Positions 1-11,100 of a stretch of DNA of 64,000 nt are shown here, one piece after another. A program made the position numbers and the translations under genes. The notes beneath the pieces were generated by a model. That model did not search any database. It had not been told where the DNA came from and worked only from the letters and a program-made list of their open reading frames with translations. The stretch's first letter is position 1, and each line of letters starts with the position of its first letter. Origin of the DNA: Tubulanus polymorphus (Eukaryota > Nemertea > Palaeonemertea > Tubulaniformes > Tubulanidae); contig NC_134036.1 in the NCBI RefSeq assembly GCF_964204645.1, positions 3,582,001-3,646,000 on the forward strand, in the 5' to 3' direction.

Positions 1-85
1 AAACTATCCTGCGGCACGGTGATCAAAGTCGTCCACTTGAAATACGAGACCGACACGAAAAAAAGGAGAACACTTTCGGGGTTAG
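1..85 (+). CDS. 3' part of an internal exon of an unidentified gene
   Basis: Frame 1 is open from the window edge and reads KLSCGTVIKVVHLKYETD followed by a basic stretch. A good splice donor (G|GTACGT) follows base 85. Codons up to the donor look coding, with C or G common at the third position, and the sequence turns AT-rich directly after it. If the donor is not used, the frame stops at TAA 106-108. No following exon could be traced in the next 2.8 kb, so the product is unknown. A terminal exon is the alternative reading. Confidence 0.35.
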
Positions 86-108
86 GTACGTTTCTTAATA
101 CTTTCTAA

Positions 109-2900
109 GTAGATGGCTGTTACTTTAATGAACTGACTGTCTATAATGCCTCTCTCGTGAGCGCATAATGTATAGATACACATATACCTACACTTACTGC
201 CGGCGAATATACGGGGTCTAACTAGATTTATACGTATTCTAGCGCAGTAAACGTGTATTTATAAATCTTCTCGATGCCGATTAGAGAAAAGAGTTATTTC
301 TTCTATGCTTTTCTTAACACCAGTAAGCGGCTACAATCTAGATAGGCGAACACGTCATGTATATATACATTTATCTTAGTTCCTGCCTCGTTGATTAATG
401 ACTACTAATTAGCAATGGATTTAAAGGCCAGAGGCTAATGTAGTACATAGTACTAGCACAAGGGTGGATAGCTTTGGAGTGCTTTAAGGCCATGGGCCCG
501 CTTCCCTGGTCGACGCTTAAGTCCAAAACGGTCTATAATCCTAGGGAAGGGTTGGTTGCACATTCGTGACTTGAGTCCGAAAGTGGTCATAAAATCGTAA
601 GACGGGTCTTAAGTTGTTAGGTTGGCTACAGAACAAAGTTTGTCTAAGACTAGTCTTAAGTCTAAGCGTGACTATGCAACTGGCCCGTGAAGCTAGTCTT
701 GAGTTTTTGGAATGGCTATGCAACTACGAAGGTCTTAGACCGGTATTAAATCTTAGCTATGACCATAAAACCAGCCTCTGCAACCAGGTAAACACTTTTA
801 GAGCATGGCGGTCAGATTATATTCAAAATCTATATATATCATTATTTGCTCCTCTGGTTATGAGCTAAGGAAACTTTCTCCGCGAAGTCTTTTTCAATCA
901 TTAAGGACATCAGCGATCAGGACCGAGGAATTTATTCTTGAGAAAAATTCAAAATCAATCTACCTTTTTAATGAATGGGAAGCCGGTCATTCATGTAACG
1001 CACACAATGGATCCATAGTCCGTCGCAATGTCAACTTTCACACGATCAAACTACAGTTTTATTTCCACGCCGATTCAAAAGGCGAAAAGGCGGAGAGAAA
1101 CTTATACGCTTGTTTGGATTGAATAGCGAAAAACATTGATATCCGTGAATGTGACACTAAAAAAACCAACCAGTGTAAACACGATTATTACATTCGATGA
1201 ATACCCTGAAACGTCACAAAGACAACGTAAGATTTTATTACTGCACGCATATACAGATAGGTAGTAAAAAGATCAAGTGCCTTTTTAGGATATTCAAATT
1301 GGTCGTTGATCTAGATAGAGCGTCTACGTGCAGGCCTACATAGTAAAAAATGTTTTATTAAAAACAATTGCTCATCTATGAGAAGGTTCAGTAAGGACCC
1401 AGTTGCTAAGTTCTGAGTTAGATTTGAATACAAATAGTGAATCAGCCCCTTTGGAGCTGTGAGTGGAGCATCATCATCGTGGAACGAATCGTTACAGCCT
1501 ATACATAGTAGTTTTGGTCGTTAGGATGTCTTTACCTTGACAAAAGTGAAAAGTCCATGTGCTGGGGTTTGAATAAAGGTATCAAATGAAAGGAAAGAAA
1601 TTCCGGAGACTGTTAACAATAAACGTGGCTATAGTTCCAGGGCAGACCAGACATGTAGAGCCGAACCTGTCTATAATCAATGTACAATCAACCTTAAAAG
1701 AACTATTTGTCACACCAGCCCTTGTCACATAAAAGGGAAATATTTGCCAAGATATATTTTGGCCTCATTCATTCAAAAATATATCAGACGCCAGACTGTC
1801 ATATATAGATCACCAATTTTACTGCCACGATCTAGGGTCACATATTCATGTGTCGTATTCGTATCTAAACGACAACATGCTATTTTGCTGGAAAAATTGA
1901 TCCGTTATGGTATTATGCGAGTCGTATTGTAGCCTGGATATTAATGTGTACGTAAGCGCAGCATTAACATTGACTTCATTTCGTGTTACAGCGCAGCTTC
2001 TAGTATAGTTAAAGAGTGAATCTGGTGACAGTAGTGTGAATGCGGAGCGCTGATTATTCAGGTTATGGTATATTCGCGTTTTTATATGGGTTCTATACAT
2101 AGGCACATTCGTAAAAAGATGGCTGCTTCCTAACTACCGCATAATGACATCATCCGCCGACCGTCTGGTAGTGATTGGATCTTCCGGCTCTTCAGGTGAA
2201 AAATACGGCCTCGATAAGCATCCAATCACGAAGGCACGATCGGATGATTTCGTGCACATTAGCGGGCATCCATCTTTTATGGAAAAGTCTATTTCACTTG
2301 GTCTTAGAATTCGAGTACACCTAAATTGAAAATTTTGATTTTAATATCTCAAAAAAGGAAAAACGTTTCAATAACATGCTCTGACACTAAACATATTGAA
2401 TTTAATCTTTACATGAAATTGGAAATGTAAGTTTTTTTGAAATGTATATATATTTCAATATATGATATGTACCGGGGTATGTATGAACTGGAGCCCATAG
2501 GAGGACAGGAGGGAAGTTATTGATTCCTCCTGAACCTCGGGCTCGCGTTGCATAATGGCCATATCGCACGGCGGTCTCGAGGGTCCAGCTATAGGTTGGT
2601 GATCTGTTAAAGCTAACCCATCACTAACCGACATAAAGCGACAATTACAACTACATTGCCGCTACGGTAGCTATTCGACGGTAAACTAAAACATCTTTAA
2701 GTTGAGCAAATTACCGGCCAACTGTTTCTAGATAAATATAAATCTAACCGATGCATACATGCATATATCGCATACACAACTGATATACGGCATATCTTTA
2801 TATGATATAGCAGGAATAATACACGCAGAGACTCATCAGTATTCACTCTACAGCTGGGGACCGATTTATAGGCCATAACGAGAGTCTGCGCTGATGAGTG
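109..2900. other. Gene-poor stretch with decayed repeats
   Basis: No convincing exon was found here. It holds one copy and one fragment of the hairpin repeat family A (549-688 and about 705-790). It also holds an inverted repeat, GTGATTGGAT at 2171-2180 against ATCCAATCAC at 2220-2229, followed by a small hairpin (GCACGA/TCGTGC, 2234-2255). Open frames of 60-105 codons occur but have no splice context or recognisable motif. Confidence 0.6.
549..688. repeat. Hairpin MITE-like repeat, family A
   Basis: The left end reads GGTTGCACATTCGTGACTT and the right end is close to its reverse complement, ACTATGCAACTGGCCCG. Between them lie inverted copies of the family's AAGTGGTC and GTCTTAAG motifs. Related copies occur at 15113-15235, 16036-16154, 21935-22074, 35541-35686 and 37450-37529. 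No coding capacity; a non-autonomous element is the likely identity. Confidence 0.65.
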
Positions 2901-2935
2901 CGTAATTGAATGAAACCATTATTGAAATCGCCGCG

Positions 2936-4151
2936 ATGGAACACGAAAACAACACCGCTACTGCCGCCGGAGCCGCTGCAGCAGCGGCGGGAGATCATCA
3001 CGAGTCCCAATCGATCGAAATGAAAGAACTGAAACCGAAAAATAACACGACCAAGTCGCTCAACGGAACCGGCATGAATTTCATGTATATTTGCAAAAAC
3101 TTGGACGTCGACGATTATTACGCGCACGATAACTATCTGGAGTCGATCAAGAAGAAGCTGAACACGAGCGAATACGTAGAATCGATTCGTGTCTACGTCG
3201 AGGAGGTGCCGGCGATTTTCAGCGACGGCGGTTCGGCGGAAAGCTCCGGGCCGATGTGCTGCGCCGGTTTGGGTACCTTCTCGGCGTTCGTTCCGGCGCC
3301 CGAGTTGGAGAATGCGAAGGATAAGTTCTACCACGCGTTGGTCGTGGTGAAGGTCGCCGACGGCTCGTTCATAGCGTTCGACAAGGGAAATCATTTGTAC
3401 ATACACGTGGCGACGGAGGCGGAGAAATTATTGAAAAAATACGTCGGCGACAGAGCTGGACGTAAGTATGCCATGTTTAGTTATTCTGAATTTACCCCGG
3501 TATATGACATGTCGTTATTTCAGTATGGATAGGGACTTTGTATAGCTTTGCGAGCCAAGAATGCCAGCATTCAAAACGCGCCCACAACTGAATTGTCCCT
3601 TAGCAAGAAAAATCCCTTTTGGGCATAGTACCTAGTCAAAAGGTGATTCCGAGGACTTAGAACTTCTGTATTCCCTCTCTCTCTGCCCAGACGAACATGT
3701 AGGAAGTCTGTATCTTTGTCTGTTTTTGTCGTGTTTTGCGTCGATCGGGTCTTGGTTTCCAAGACTAATTACCCGTGGTAATGCCCACGATAGGACGATC
3801 TTTTAAGAGTTGCACACTGGAAGCAGTCAGCAAAAGTCGAACCCACTCGTCACTGGCAGCGACTGCGTGGAACACCTTCATATTAATGAATGATTCCTTA
3901 ATCTATTAACCGCATACGAAATCATAATCTCTGACTACAATACGTATCAATTCATATTTTCAGTCGAGGAAAACTGCGAGAACATCAATTTACTGCTATC
4001 GAAATCGACGAAACCCGAGACGACCCTGTACGACGTAGTGACGTGGATAGATTCGATGAAATGGGCGATCAAAGGCTACAGTTTGATACAGTCGAGTTGT
4101 CAGGAATTCGCACGAGAAATATTACTCGAATTCGCTACCGATATCGCTTAA
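2936..4151 (+). CDS. Two-exon gene, possible LRAT/NlpC-P60-like thiol-hydrolase fold
   Basis: Exons are 2936-3461 and 3964-4151, joined in phase 1 (GGAC|GTAAGT ... TTTCAG|TCGAG), giving 237 residues. ATG 2936 is chosen because the frame upstream has only a TTG. The N-terminus (about residues 1-45) is Ala-, Glu- and Asn-rich and looks disordered. The C-terminal half has FYHALVVV (His133) followed by a Gly-rich hairpin (ADGSFIAFDKGN), and near the end GYSLIQSSCQEFAREIL (Cys221). A His in a strand followed much later by Cys at a helix start, in a C-x-x-F-A context, is the order in permuted papain-like folds such as LRAT and PPPDE. That assignment is inference from motif order only; activity, substrate and location are unknown. 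No signal peptide or membrane segment. The gene ends at AATAAA 4789-4794. Confidence 0.8.
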
Positions 4152-4239
4152 ATATCTACAAATATATCGTAATCTCTTCGTTTCGTTAAATGCTAAACAT
4201 ACATTAATAACGCGCGTTAGTAACGTAAAAATATTCAGG

Positions 4240-4660
4240 AACTTGTAGCAGGATCCAAACCTGATGATACGCCATGACATGGATCTCTGCCCTATAGTGC
4301 GGACCCTTCCCTTCTGCGGTGATTTGAACCTGATCGCATCGCGAGACTCTGCCACGTTCCTCACTCGCAGGGATTTAAACCTGATGACATCGTAAGACTC
4401 TGCCATGTTCTTACCCCGCGGAGACTTGTTAACTTGATGGCATCGCGACACTTTGCTATGTTCTTCCCTCGCAGGGACCTAAACCTGATGGCATCGTAAG
4501 ACTCTCTGCCACGTTCATTTCCTCACTCGCCGAGATGTGTCGATTTCCTTTCACGCAGAGATTTTAAAAACCTGTTGTCACCCCAAGACCCAACCGCGTT
4601 CCTCCCTTGTTGAGACTCGAACTCGATGGCGTCGCGAGACAATGCCACGATACGAAACCC
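4240..4660 (+). repeat. Degenerate tandem repeat of about 52 bp in a 3' UTR
   Basis: Units share the core CCTGATGGCATCGCGAGAC followed by TCTGCCACGTTCCTCACTCG. Cores begin near 4330, 4381, 4434 and 4486, with weaker units near 4260, 4574 and 4622. The array lies between the stop codon (4149-4151) and the AATAAA signal of the preceding gene, so it should be transcribed. A lone related unit lies near 15060. Confidence 0.7.
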
Positions 4661-4788
4661 AACAAAGTGCCTATACGGATAACCAAAAGCAAATGTTGTT
4701 TAATTCTTGATAATGGACCTATCAATGATTTCAATGTAATTAATGTTCTTTTTATAATGTTAACGTTCTAATGTTTATCAGTATATAC

Positions 4789-4794
4789 AATAAA
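4789..4794 (+). terminator. Polyadenylation signal AATAAA of the two-exon gene
   Basis: AATAAA lies about 640 bases after the stop codon at 4149-4151, and no other good signal occurs in between. It sets the likely 3' end near 4815. Confidence 0.55.
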
Positions 4795-4815
4795 GTTACA
4801 TCAAAATCGTCATTC

Positions 4816-6449
4816 GAGGTTGGATTTCGGTAAAAGCATCGCAAATGGTCCCACGTCCTTCGACGACTGACAAGCACTCTATCTACACAACCATGCACAA
4901 GTGACAAGCACTGCAAAGTATTCTACAGCACGTAATCAGCTTATTGGAAAAAGCTTTTGCAATCTATATAATTCTAGTCGATATACTGCTGTATATAATA
5001 TAACAGAATGTATAATTCAATGGTACTTTTTAACGGTAATTACAATATGCTCCTCATTGTCACTGTGACGAACGCACGGTTTCTAACATAGTTACCTTTT
5101 CGTCATCGGTCTCCAAACCGGCCATTTTGAATTGTCTTTCAGCGCTTTAAACGATCCTTATTATCCTATTAGTTTTTTCGATGATTAACCATTTAATCCG
5201 GTCATACGAAGATCATCATTGTTTCCGAGAATAAAAGTACGGAAAAATCCATTCGAATTAGGAAATCTAGGTGGCTTAAATTTTCCATCAACGATGCCAG
5301 ACATTATCATGCATAGGTTCTAGAACGATACGGACAATCCACGAGTTCAGGAACCAGCACAACCTGTTGCAGCGACGGTTTTCAAAGAATCAGCACGATA
5401 TTAATCTTGTTTTCCAATAGGAAGGCCATAAAGAAAGTCGGGGCGTCTCGTTAGTAGCATTCGCTACATGCCTGTGGAAAGCATAAATCCATATATCGAC
5501 GGCGCCTCTTCGTTACTTAAACGGATCTTAACCGACATCGAAAAATATCTGGTTAATTTCTCTCTCCGTCTAGCGGTTGTCGTTCGCGTTTGTACCGACT
5601 TGACGAACTGGGTGTAGCGTTCTCGTCAGTCGCAGAGAGACACACCCTAACCTCACCTCACTCGACGTCGTACATAGATGTCGTCTATTAGTGTATTTAC
5701 AATTTGAATCGATACGAGGATTGGATGAAGTATTCTCTATCTGTCACAGTCAGGCATCACTTGAAATCTTTCTAATCAACTTAGCGAGTGTTGAATTACG
5801 CGATAATACATAAAAACTAACTAGAAAGTTTATTTACGTCGTCAACCGATGCCCCAATATTGATGACGGAGTGCACATCACGTCCACACGATATTCTAAT
5901 TCATTATCGAAAATTCATGAAAATTCATTAAGGAAAATATAAGGGTCTATAGAAAATCGTAACAAATTGGTCGTTAAGACAGAAGAATGGACCGAATTAT
6001 GACAGTATGAATAGGCCTACCTGCGCAAGAAGGCCAAAGACCGTGGATCCAGGGACTGACGTTGACAGGAGCGCAAAGAAATCATAAGGGCAAGTTACCC
6101 GCTGCATAGACAACGGTCTGGAAAATTTTCAAATTTCAGTACGTTTTTTCATCAATTTTTCGACACTCGAGGGACATTTAAGAAAATGATCTTGCGCTGC
6201 CTATTTAGTTGTGGGTGGAAAAAGTGCCCTGAAAAACATTGCCATTGTATTTTCAAAAGGACGCGAGAAAAAATTGCGACGGGAGCTCGGGCTTCGTGTG
6301 CTCCCGTCTGGATCCGACTCGGAAGGCCTTTATTTTGGCATCCTTGCTTGCCAGGGTTTGATTGCCACCCGCCGATGCCGACGCCAACACAAAACCCTGG
6401 CCGCAAACGCTGATATTATAATGATCTCCGTTTCAGCGTGAATACTTAC
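4816..6449. other. Mostly non-coding interval with a possible minus-strand first exon
   Basis: Apart from the possible exon at 5096-5125 I see no supported gene. The segment near 5560-5700 is CpG-richer than its surroundings and could be promoter DNA for the minus strand. Overlapping open frames at 6152-6441 on both strands have no splice context. Confidence 0.4.
5096..5125 (-). CDS. Possible first coding exon, unidentified gene
   Basis: On the minus strand an ATG in good context (CAAAATGG) opens MAGLETDDEK and runs straight into a donor-like AAAG|GTAACT, in phase 0. Ten clean codons ending at a splice site look like a first exon. No downstream exon was found to the left within the window, so the gene is not identified and the call may be chance. 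Confidence 0.25.
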
Positions 6450-6644
6450 ATGCCCTTTAAACTTGTTGTCAACTTTCGACTCGTATCGGGTCAACTGCTG
6501 TCGTACGGCTCCGTCGCAGATACCCGGGAATCGTGACGTCACGATGTTCAGATTCCGATGGTGGTGATTCAAATTAGTGTTCGAATTCCTGCCGCGATCG
6601 ATTTCGTTGTTGTTGCCGGCATTTCCATTGGGATCGGTCTTCAT
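6450..6644 (-). CDS. Possible first coding exon, unidentified gene
   Basis: A minus-strand ATG at 6644 opens a 65-codon frame that ends exactly at a consensus donor, GGGCAT|GTAAGT, in phase 0. The first half is Asn- and His-rich; the second half looks like a folded segment (RFPGICDGAVRQQLTRYESK). I do not recognise the protein. Continuing exons on the minus strand below 6449 could not be identified. It could share a gene with the small exon at 5096-5125 as an alternative first exon, but both start with ATG and nothing links them directly. Confidence 0.4.
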
Positions 6645-7640
6645 TTTCTATACTATTTCTAGTGAGAGGTTTTTGGTTCAAAGATTCTTTGCGATTCGCC
6701 TAATCTGATCCGCCTGGCGAGAACGATGGATTCGAATGAGAGGACGGAAATTAAGAATTCGAAGTCATTAACGACGCGCAACATTTAAACCTCGAAAAAA
6801 TTGATAATACGAAAAATCCCACGATAGAAAAAAAGGAAAGACGAATCCGAAAAGGTTTTCATCGAGCTTGTAGTTTATTTCAACATTTCTATTTTCGCTA
6901 CGTGGGGTTTTTACCGTATCATCGATTCAACACTGACGGAGTTTTTCATCAATATTAAACTACCAATATTTCGGGCCTATGTCTCCGCGACTGGTTCAAA
7001 GTTTATCTATTTTCAACATCACCGATGCCTACCATACAATCAGTAGGGTATTCTCACTACAAATTTTCTATGGCAACTTCGAATTGTGCTTGACAAGATT
7101 AATACACCGCGGTATAGCGACAAGGGTGGTATCGGGCCATACCCCCAACTTACCTCATTTGCAAAACACATGCATACATATCGAAATTTTGAAGACGCAA
7201 ATTCTTTGTACAAAATGCGATAATTACTGTTATATCTACATTATATTCAATATCTTTCCATTTTGTGGAAGCCGACCAACTGTAAGATTCTAGGCGACTT
7301 ATATAGGCCCGTGGGGCCGGGTGTCGAAATTCTCCCCATCAAAATAATTACAAATCAATATTGTAAAGACACATGTTCGAAAAGAATTTATCTATCTATC
7401 TATGATAATAATATGACAGGATAGGCACATTTTTATCATCAACCTTTGGCTGATCAATTCCCAACTGTAATGCAAGTGCATATTTATCTATGACGAATAA
7501 CCGACCGATCTACGTAGAATCAAATCAGAAATTACTCAGACAATATTCAATTCATTTCTTTTTTAAGAGCTGAATTATTGAGAAATAACCGTGAGTCATA
7601 TAACACACCGATGATGTACACAGCTATAATGAGTGTAAGG
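6645..7640. other. Non-coding interval
   Basis: AT-rich sequence with no supported exon. If the exon at 6450-6644 is real, its promoter would lie in the first part of this interval on the minus strand. Confidence 0.5.
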
Positions 7641-7790
7641 CGTACAGACTGAGAGCGAGCCAGACCGATATTCAACTCGCTCCGCGGCTCTTCTCTCGAA
7701 TCACAATCGCCATGGAAACGACGTATTTGGTCGGAAGAGAGATGTATTAGGAATTTTTCGTCGACGATATACTACACCACCGGTGAACGA
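7641..7790 (+). promoter_or_regulatory. Possible promoter with an RFX X-box-like site
   Basis: The segment is CpG-richer than its flanks and contains ATCGCCATGGAAAC at 7706-7719, which fits the RFX X-box consensus GTHNYYATRRNAAC at 13 of 14 positions. An ATG follows at 7790 and opens a 115-codon frame that starts MLCLCVMLSTSGHDTTM. X-boxes of this kind control ciliary genes in animals, but the downstream frame resembles no ciliary protein I know. Confidence 0.25.
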
Positions 7791-8137
7791 TGCTGTGTTT
7801 GTGCGTGATGCTCAGCACGTCGGGTCACGATACGACCATGACGAAACACGAAGGCAACTGGTTGTTTTTCCTCATTATTTTGATGCGGCGTATTAGAAAT
7901 CGAGTTTCAGGTCTGCATAATTCCCTTTCCCCTTTGAACGGAAGAAAAGGATGTCTCAAGATTTTGAAAATGGCGACAATGGCTCATAGAATTGAGTCGA
8001 AACGTCTAGAATATTTTCTAGTTTTTTTTCCACATTTTTATCGTGGTTTTTACTTTATTGATATCAGACAGTCATTTGTCTATGGAAACCAAACAAGGAT
8101 ATCTATACCGTGTAGACCTCTGACAATAGCTGTCTAG

Positions 8138-11100
8138 GATGTTAATTCTTTTGAATAGTGTTTAGTATCCACGTTTTTTTGTTGTTGATACGATCTTATC
8201 TGATGTATAGGTTTCTGTATAGAAATCGGTATCTACTAGCCTTTATTGCACAACACCAGCTGACTACCTTTTGTTACGGTATATCAAATCCCGATAAAGA
8301 AAAATTGAAATTAAATCGAGACTATAAATAATGGATGGAATCGGAAACGAATTACGTATTTTCCACGCAACAAACCGGTTTTAGAAATCGACCTTGAGAA
8401 TTAGGTGTGACTTGCAAATGGCGATGCCTTGGACCTCATCCTTAATCGGGAGATACACGCGTAAAGCGGATATGAATCTGTTGCCTAGAATCAGATATTC
8501 GCCATTTGAATCTAGACGATCGTTTTTTTGAAATTGCGCTCATAAAATGCTGATGTTTGTATCGTTCATTTTCAATTGAATATGTCTTAATTGATTCCCG
8601 TGACGCCCAGACGATCAAAAATTAAAAAGAATGTGTGGGCGGTGTGGCGATACATGTGGAAATTTTCTAAGATATTTGTAAGAATGATTTCTATTTACAA
8701 GTTTGTCCAACACATACCACATCGATAGAATCAAAAGCAGGCAACGAAATAACTAATGTGTTCTATACACCCGATAACCGTACTGATATGCGCTGATAAA
8801 AACAGTTAATTTGCATATTCATAACGATATATTTATCTTCAAATTATGAATAAAAAGAATCCGTCATAAAAATAAATGCACATCGTATTAAAAAAATAAT
8901 ATTCAGACACCGTACATATACAAAACAATGTTACTTGCGGGCGTTAATGACTTCGAATCCTAAATTCCCGATAAACATATTTAATTTCGCTGTTTTTATC
9001 CGCCGTTTCGAAGATGAATTTACGAGATAAATCCTCGTTACGCGTTTTCAATTTCCCCGATTTTAATGTTTCTGCACAATACGAAAAACTATAACTATAT
9101 TATATATGAAATAGAAAAGAGAATGCTGATGACTAACTACCGAGATTCTTCGCACGAGATATTTCAATATTCTAACACTTAGATTTCGAAGACAAATAAC
9201 GAACTTATGATGATAAACGTGATCATAAATCCCGATGAATTCAAACGCGTGGATAAACCCGGTGATCGAATATACCTAACTCTACACGGAGAAACGGAAG
9301 AATCTGTCGGTGTTTTACAGACACTCCTGTCAGTGTCTAGACGGTGTCGCGGTGGATGGCTCCGTAGCTGCAGTTCGTGTAAAAATCCCGGGACGTGATT
9401 CCGCCATACAGAGCGCTGTTGCGCAGCAGCGCAGTCTCGGAATCAGAATCCGAAGAGAATCAACGCGACAATCCAACAAAATCAGCCCCGATCGGTCGCT
9501 TGCCGGTTCGGGCTGCGTTTGAACGATTGTTTGAATGAACCGAAACCGAAATTTCCCAATTAGGTACCTGGGTACTTCGATTTTAACAACGAATCATGTA
9601 AATTCGACCGCAGATCACACCACTACTTCGAATCCCGATTTCAAAATCAAACTCCCTGTTTCGATACCGGCAGTTGTGGTGGGTTTGTAACGGACCCCGA
9701 ATCAGGCCGAATCAAACCAAATCTTCCAATCGAATAAATAACAGGGACAATCCCTATTTCAAGATTCAAGAAAATAAGACACAGTGAAATCTCTTGGATA
9801 AAACGATTTATCGCGTAACGAACTCGTGGAATTTCATCGCGGCATAATTTCGATGTAATTAACCCCGCTCGCCGTAATTAGAGTCGTGTCTGTCTATAAA
9901 AACTGATACCTCTCAATTAACTATATACTCATTACACCCGATGAAGCTACTATACGCTATAGTAGCCATGCGAGCTCGTCATATTTACTCTTGATAAAAT
10001 CAAGTCAACCTTTAATATTTGTCTTCGCGTTCAGCTATTCAATACCAGGTTAACTTATAATACGGCTCTGTCACCACTATCCCAAAATAAGACAATTTGA
10101 TTTATTTGACACTGGACACAACGAGCTATCGGTTAAAAACGAACAGATTTTCTGGTCTCCTGAAGTTCGTTGTAACGAGGTTTGAGAATGGATCCAGTCG
10201 GGAGCAAAGGGGGTTCCCTTCATATGAAGATGGCACTTTTTAGTCGTGGCGGTGCCCGAGGAGCGGAAAGCGCGTACAGAGGGGTCTGGGGTCCTCCCCG
10301 GAGAAAAGTTTGAAAATTAAGGAACATTTTTATTCAATTTTAGTTAAGTTCAAGACCACAGTACAGGGAATAAGAATGGATTTTCAAAGGGCACTTGGTC
10401 GGAAGAGGGGGTTCAATATTTGCGTATCAAGTAAACTATAATATAGATTGACTTACCCTTCGCCGATTAGTCGGCTCCGTGTTTCCCAAAGCCCTCAACC
10501 GGGACTGAATTAACGCCGACATCTCTTGGTTGTTCATGATTCTTCTATAAATCCGTCAACGAATCAATCAATCAATCAATCGGGTCATTCCTGCGAGTTT
10601 TCATTCCGATATCGGCCAACAAATTTGTACAGACAAATACCTGTGGCGCGCCGGCTTCAAATCCATTTCATATTCCACATTTTCAGTGCGTTATATGTAA
10701 AAATAGTGTATAATTTACAATTCTTGTTTTCATGTATCGCGCACTTCAAAAACTAGACTCGTATAACAGCTGCTAAAACACAAACATCACCCGGAAAATC
10801 TCAAAACACTTATTCCTATATCAGATACTCCGTTATATCGATAAGAATCTCTTTATTCCCCCTTTTGAAATATATAGTCGATACGTTTATTGAGCCCCAG
10901 CAGCCGAAGTCCGTCGATGCGCAATCGCTATATGTCCGATAGTGTTGTCGCGAGTTTCCTTAAATTGAATTAGAACATTGAATAACGTGGAAGATTATTT
11001 CGTTCATTCCGTTGATAGGCCAATACTGTTGAATATAGCGACACTCGAATGTGAAGAGGACACTCGTCTGAAGAATTCGAAGGTCATTCATTTCTCAGAA

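Noticed and set aside
6152-6441. Overlapping open frames on both strands next to the minus-strand exon
   Set aside because: No splice support, frames conflict with each other, and no recognisable domain.
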